A DNA stretch of 7,497 bases, taken from assembly GCA_030642325.1 (NCBI GenBank), contig DAOWNY010000085.1:1-7497 (forward strand). The letters are read 5' to 3'. The notes under the pieces were generated by a model, which saw nothing but the letters and a program-made list of their open reading frames with translations, was not told the origin of the DNA and did no database searches. The DNA comes from Deltaproteobacteria bacterium. Its GTDB lineage: Bacteria > Desulfobacterota > DAOWNY01. The position numbers and the translations under genes are program-made. The first letter of the stretch is position 1, and every line of letters begins with the position of its first letter. This document shows, in pieces, positions 5,664 through 7,497 of this stretch.

Positions 5664-7070
5664 CTATGCTTCCTTGGATCGATACTTGGGATGATACTTC
5701 TTGATATGCTTCTCATCGATTCTTTTTAACTCATTTTCCGGCAGTATCGATAAAAGCTTCCAACCAAGGTCTAAAGTCTCACCAATGGTTCTATTGTCTT
5801 CGCGATCTTGGGTTACGAATTCACTCTCAAAACGCTCAGCGAATTTAAGATATAATTTATCTCTTTCGGTAAGGGCTTCTTCACCCACTACCGCTATTAA
5901 ATCCCTCATATCCCTTCCTTCTGCGTAGGCAGCATAGCATTGATCGGAAACCCCCAGATGATCCTCCCGGGTCTTACTACCCCCAATACCCTCATTCATC
6001 AGTCGTGAAAGGCTGGGAAGCACATCCACCGCAGGATAAATCCCTTTTCGATGAAGATCCCTGGCTAAAACAAACTGTCCCTCGGTAATGTACCCGGTAA
6101 GATCGGGGATGGGATGGGTTATATCGTCATCGGGCATGGTTAGGATCGGCATTTGAGTGATGGAACCTTTCTTTCCCCTGATTCTGCCGGCCCTTTCATA
6201 ATTCATCGCCAAATCAGTATACATATAGCCCGGATAGCCTCTTCGCCCCGGCACTTCGTTCCGAGCCGCCGCAATTTCCCGCAAGGCTTCGCAATAATTG
6301 GTCATATCGGTAAGAATAACCAAAATATGCATATCATGTTTAAAAGCCAGGTATTCCGCAGTGGTCAATGCCATTCGCGGAGTAATAATCCTTTCGATGG
6401 CAGGGTCATCCGCAAGATTAATGAAGGCCACTATTCTCTCCAATGCACCGGTTCTTTCAAAGTCCCTCATGAAAAAATTGGATTCTTCATGGGTAATTCC
6501 CATGGCAGCAAAAATCACGGAAAAAGGTTCCTCTGATCCTAATACGGTAGCCTGTCTGGCAATTTGGGCTGCCAACTCATTGTGGGGCATCCCCGCTCCG
6601 GAGAATATGGGGAGCTTCTGTCCGCGAACCAAAGTATTCATCCCGTCAATGGTTGAAATCCCGGTCTGGATAAATTCATTGGGATAAGCCCGTGCGGTGG
6701 GATTAATAGCCGCCCCCGTGGTGGGCAACCTTTCTTCCGGTATTATTGGGGGGCCGCCGTCGATGGGTCTTCCCAACCCATCGAAAAATCTTCCCAGCAT
6801 GGTTTTTGATACCCCCAGCTTCATTATTTCTCCCGTGAATCTGATTTTTGTATTTCCAATGTCAATCCCTTTTGTGCCTTCAAATACCTGAACAACGGCC
6901 ACACCTTCTTTTGCCTCCAGAACTTGACCGGTTCTCTCATCTCCTCCGGGGGTGACAATATTAACAACTTCTCCGTAAGCTACCCCCTCAATCCCTTCAA
7001 CTATCAACAAAGGACCTGATACTTCCCTTACGGTCCGGTATTCCCTGGCTTTAATATTTTCAGCCATCAT
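5664..7070 (-). CDS. atpB: V/A-type ATP synthase subunit B (non-catalytic)
   Basis: Subunit B alternates with A in the soluble A3B3 head and supplies the arginine finger to the catalytic sites. The 468 residues are the usual length. In order: the N-terminal beta barrel (about 10-80), the nucleotide-binding fold and a C-terminal helical domain. The P-loop position reads SGAGMPHNELA (157-167), without the GK[ST] of a catalytic Walker A, which is diagnostic for B rather than A. The ATP synthase signature PAVDVLPSLS (346-355) is complete and is followed by Arg356, the expected arginine finger. The start overlaps the A stop codon as ATGA; a second ATG directly after (MAEN) could be used instead, with no effect on the fold. 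Gene order A-B-D is standard for bacterial and archaeal V/A operons. Confidence 0.98.
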   Translation of the reverse strand: MMAENIKAREYRTVREVSGPLLIVEGIEGVAYGEVVNIVTPGGDERTGQVLEAKEGVAVVQVFEGTKGIDIGNTKIRFTGEIMKLGVSKTMLGRFFDGLGRPIDGGPPIIPEERLPTTGAAINPTARAYPNEFIQTGISTIDGMNTLVRGQKLPIFSGAGMPHNELAAQIARQATVLGSEEPFSVIFAAMGITHEESNFFMRDFERTGALERIVAFINLADDPAIERIITPRMALTTAEYLAFKHDMHILVILTDMTNYCEALREIAAARNEVPGRRGYPGYMYTDLAMNYERAGRIRGKKGSITQMPILTMPDDDITHPIPDLTGYITEGQFVLARDLHRKGIYPAVDVLPSLSRLMNEGIGGSKTREDHLGVSDQCYAAYAEGRDMRDLIAVVGEEALTERDKLYLKFAERFESEFVTQDREDNRTIGETLDLGWKLLSILPENELKRIDEKHIKKYHPKYRSKEA

Positions 7071-7497
7071 AGTGACTCCCCTGCTAAAGACTCGAATTGT
7101 TCTTCCATCAACTTAATAATTTTAACACACCTGTCTTCGAATTGATCCTGGGGTATATATTTCATCCTGGCAATTTCGTCCTTGATGGTTAACGCAATAA
7201 CCCTCTCAATGCCCACACCTTTATTTAATATTTTTTGAGTCTCCTCATAATATTTTTTAATCACCTTCAACATCTTAAGCTGCTTTTCCAGGGAACAATA
7301 AGAATCAACCTCATGATAAGCATGCTGCTGCAAATAATCTTCCCTGACCATACGGGCTACTTCCATCACCGCTCTTTCATTTTCCGGAAGGGCATCGGCT
7401 CCTATCAGTTGCACTATTTCCTGCAGCTCGGATTCTTTCTGCAAAATTATCATCATATCGTTTCTCAGTTCCCTGAATTCTTCCGTAGCATTCTGAT
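7067..7497 (-). CDS. atpA: V/A-type ATP synthase subunit A, C-terminal part
   Basis: This is the end of the catalytic A subunit; the start lies beyond the right edge of the window. The frame is open to the last base, so the first ATG inside (7456) is an internal codon: residues QNATEEFRELRND precede it. About 143 residues are visible. They match the C-terminal helical domain of A subunits: LLQKE-like ILQKESELQEIVQLIGADAL, then EVARMVREDYLQQ and the strongly conserved VDSYCSLEKQ, followed by long charged helices. The Walker A and catalytic residues would be upstream and cannot be checked. The stop overlaps the start of subunit B by 4 bases (ATGA), which indicates translational coupling. Confidence 0.95.
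   Translation of the reverse strand, partial: QNATEEFRELRNDMMIILQKESELQEIVQLIGADALPENERAVMEVARMVREDYLQQHAYHEVDSYCSLEKQLKMLKVIKKYYEETQKILNKGVGIERVIALTIKDEIARMKYIPQDQFEDRCVKIIKLMEEQFESLAGESL

Overview
This window comes from a bacterial chromosome, and every gene I can support lies on the minus strand. It is moderately AT-rich and its translation starts have Shine-Dalgarno sites. A bacterial rotary ATPase of the V/A type (subunits A, B, D) points to an anaerobic or deep-branching bacterium, as do a Fis/NtrC-type DNA-binding protein and the short intergenic spacing. I cannot name the phylum from this sequence alone.

Right part (7497 down to 5008): the end of a V/A-type ATPase operon, read right to left. 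It contains the C-terminus of catalytic subunit A (cut by the window edge), complete subunit B and complete rotor subunit D. A and B overlap by ATGA; B and D are about 10 bases apart. D is the last gene of the cluster.

Middle (5007 to 4314): about 690 bases without a convincing intact gene. It holds a short direct repeat, two small inverted repeats and several stop-bounded stretches that look like worn coding sequence. It separates the ATPase operon from the next transcription unit.

Left part (4313 down to 17): a probable five-gene operon. It starts with a 50-residue single-span membrane protein that has a TTG start. Next come a GlmU-family protein and GlmS, whose products act in UDP-N-acetylglucosamine synthesis. 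A free-standing Fis-like DNA-binding protein and the transcript-cleavage factor GreA follow. GlmS makes glucosamine-6-phosphate. After a mutase step (GlmM, not present here) GlmU would acetylate glucosamine-1-phosphate and then uridylate it.

The most notable observation is that this GlmU has an intact acetyltransferase half but an eroded uridylyltransferase half. The nucleotide-binding loop, the GT pair that contacts uracil and about 30 residues of the sugar-binding segment are changed or missing. The protein is therefore probably only an acetyltransferase, and the uridylylation step would have to come from another gene. I found no CRISPR array, tRNA, rRNA, insertion sequence or defence system.
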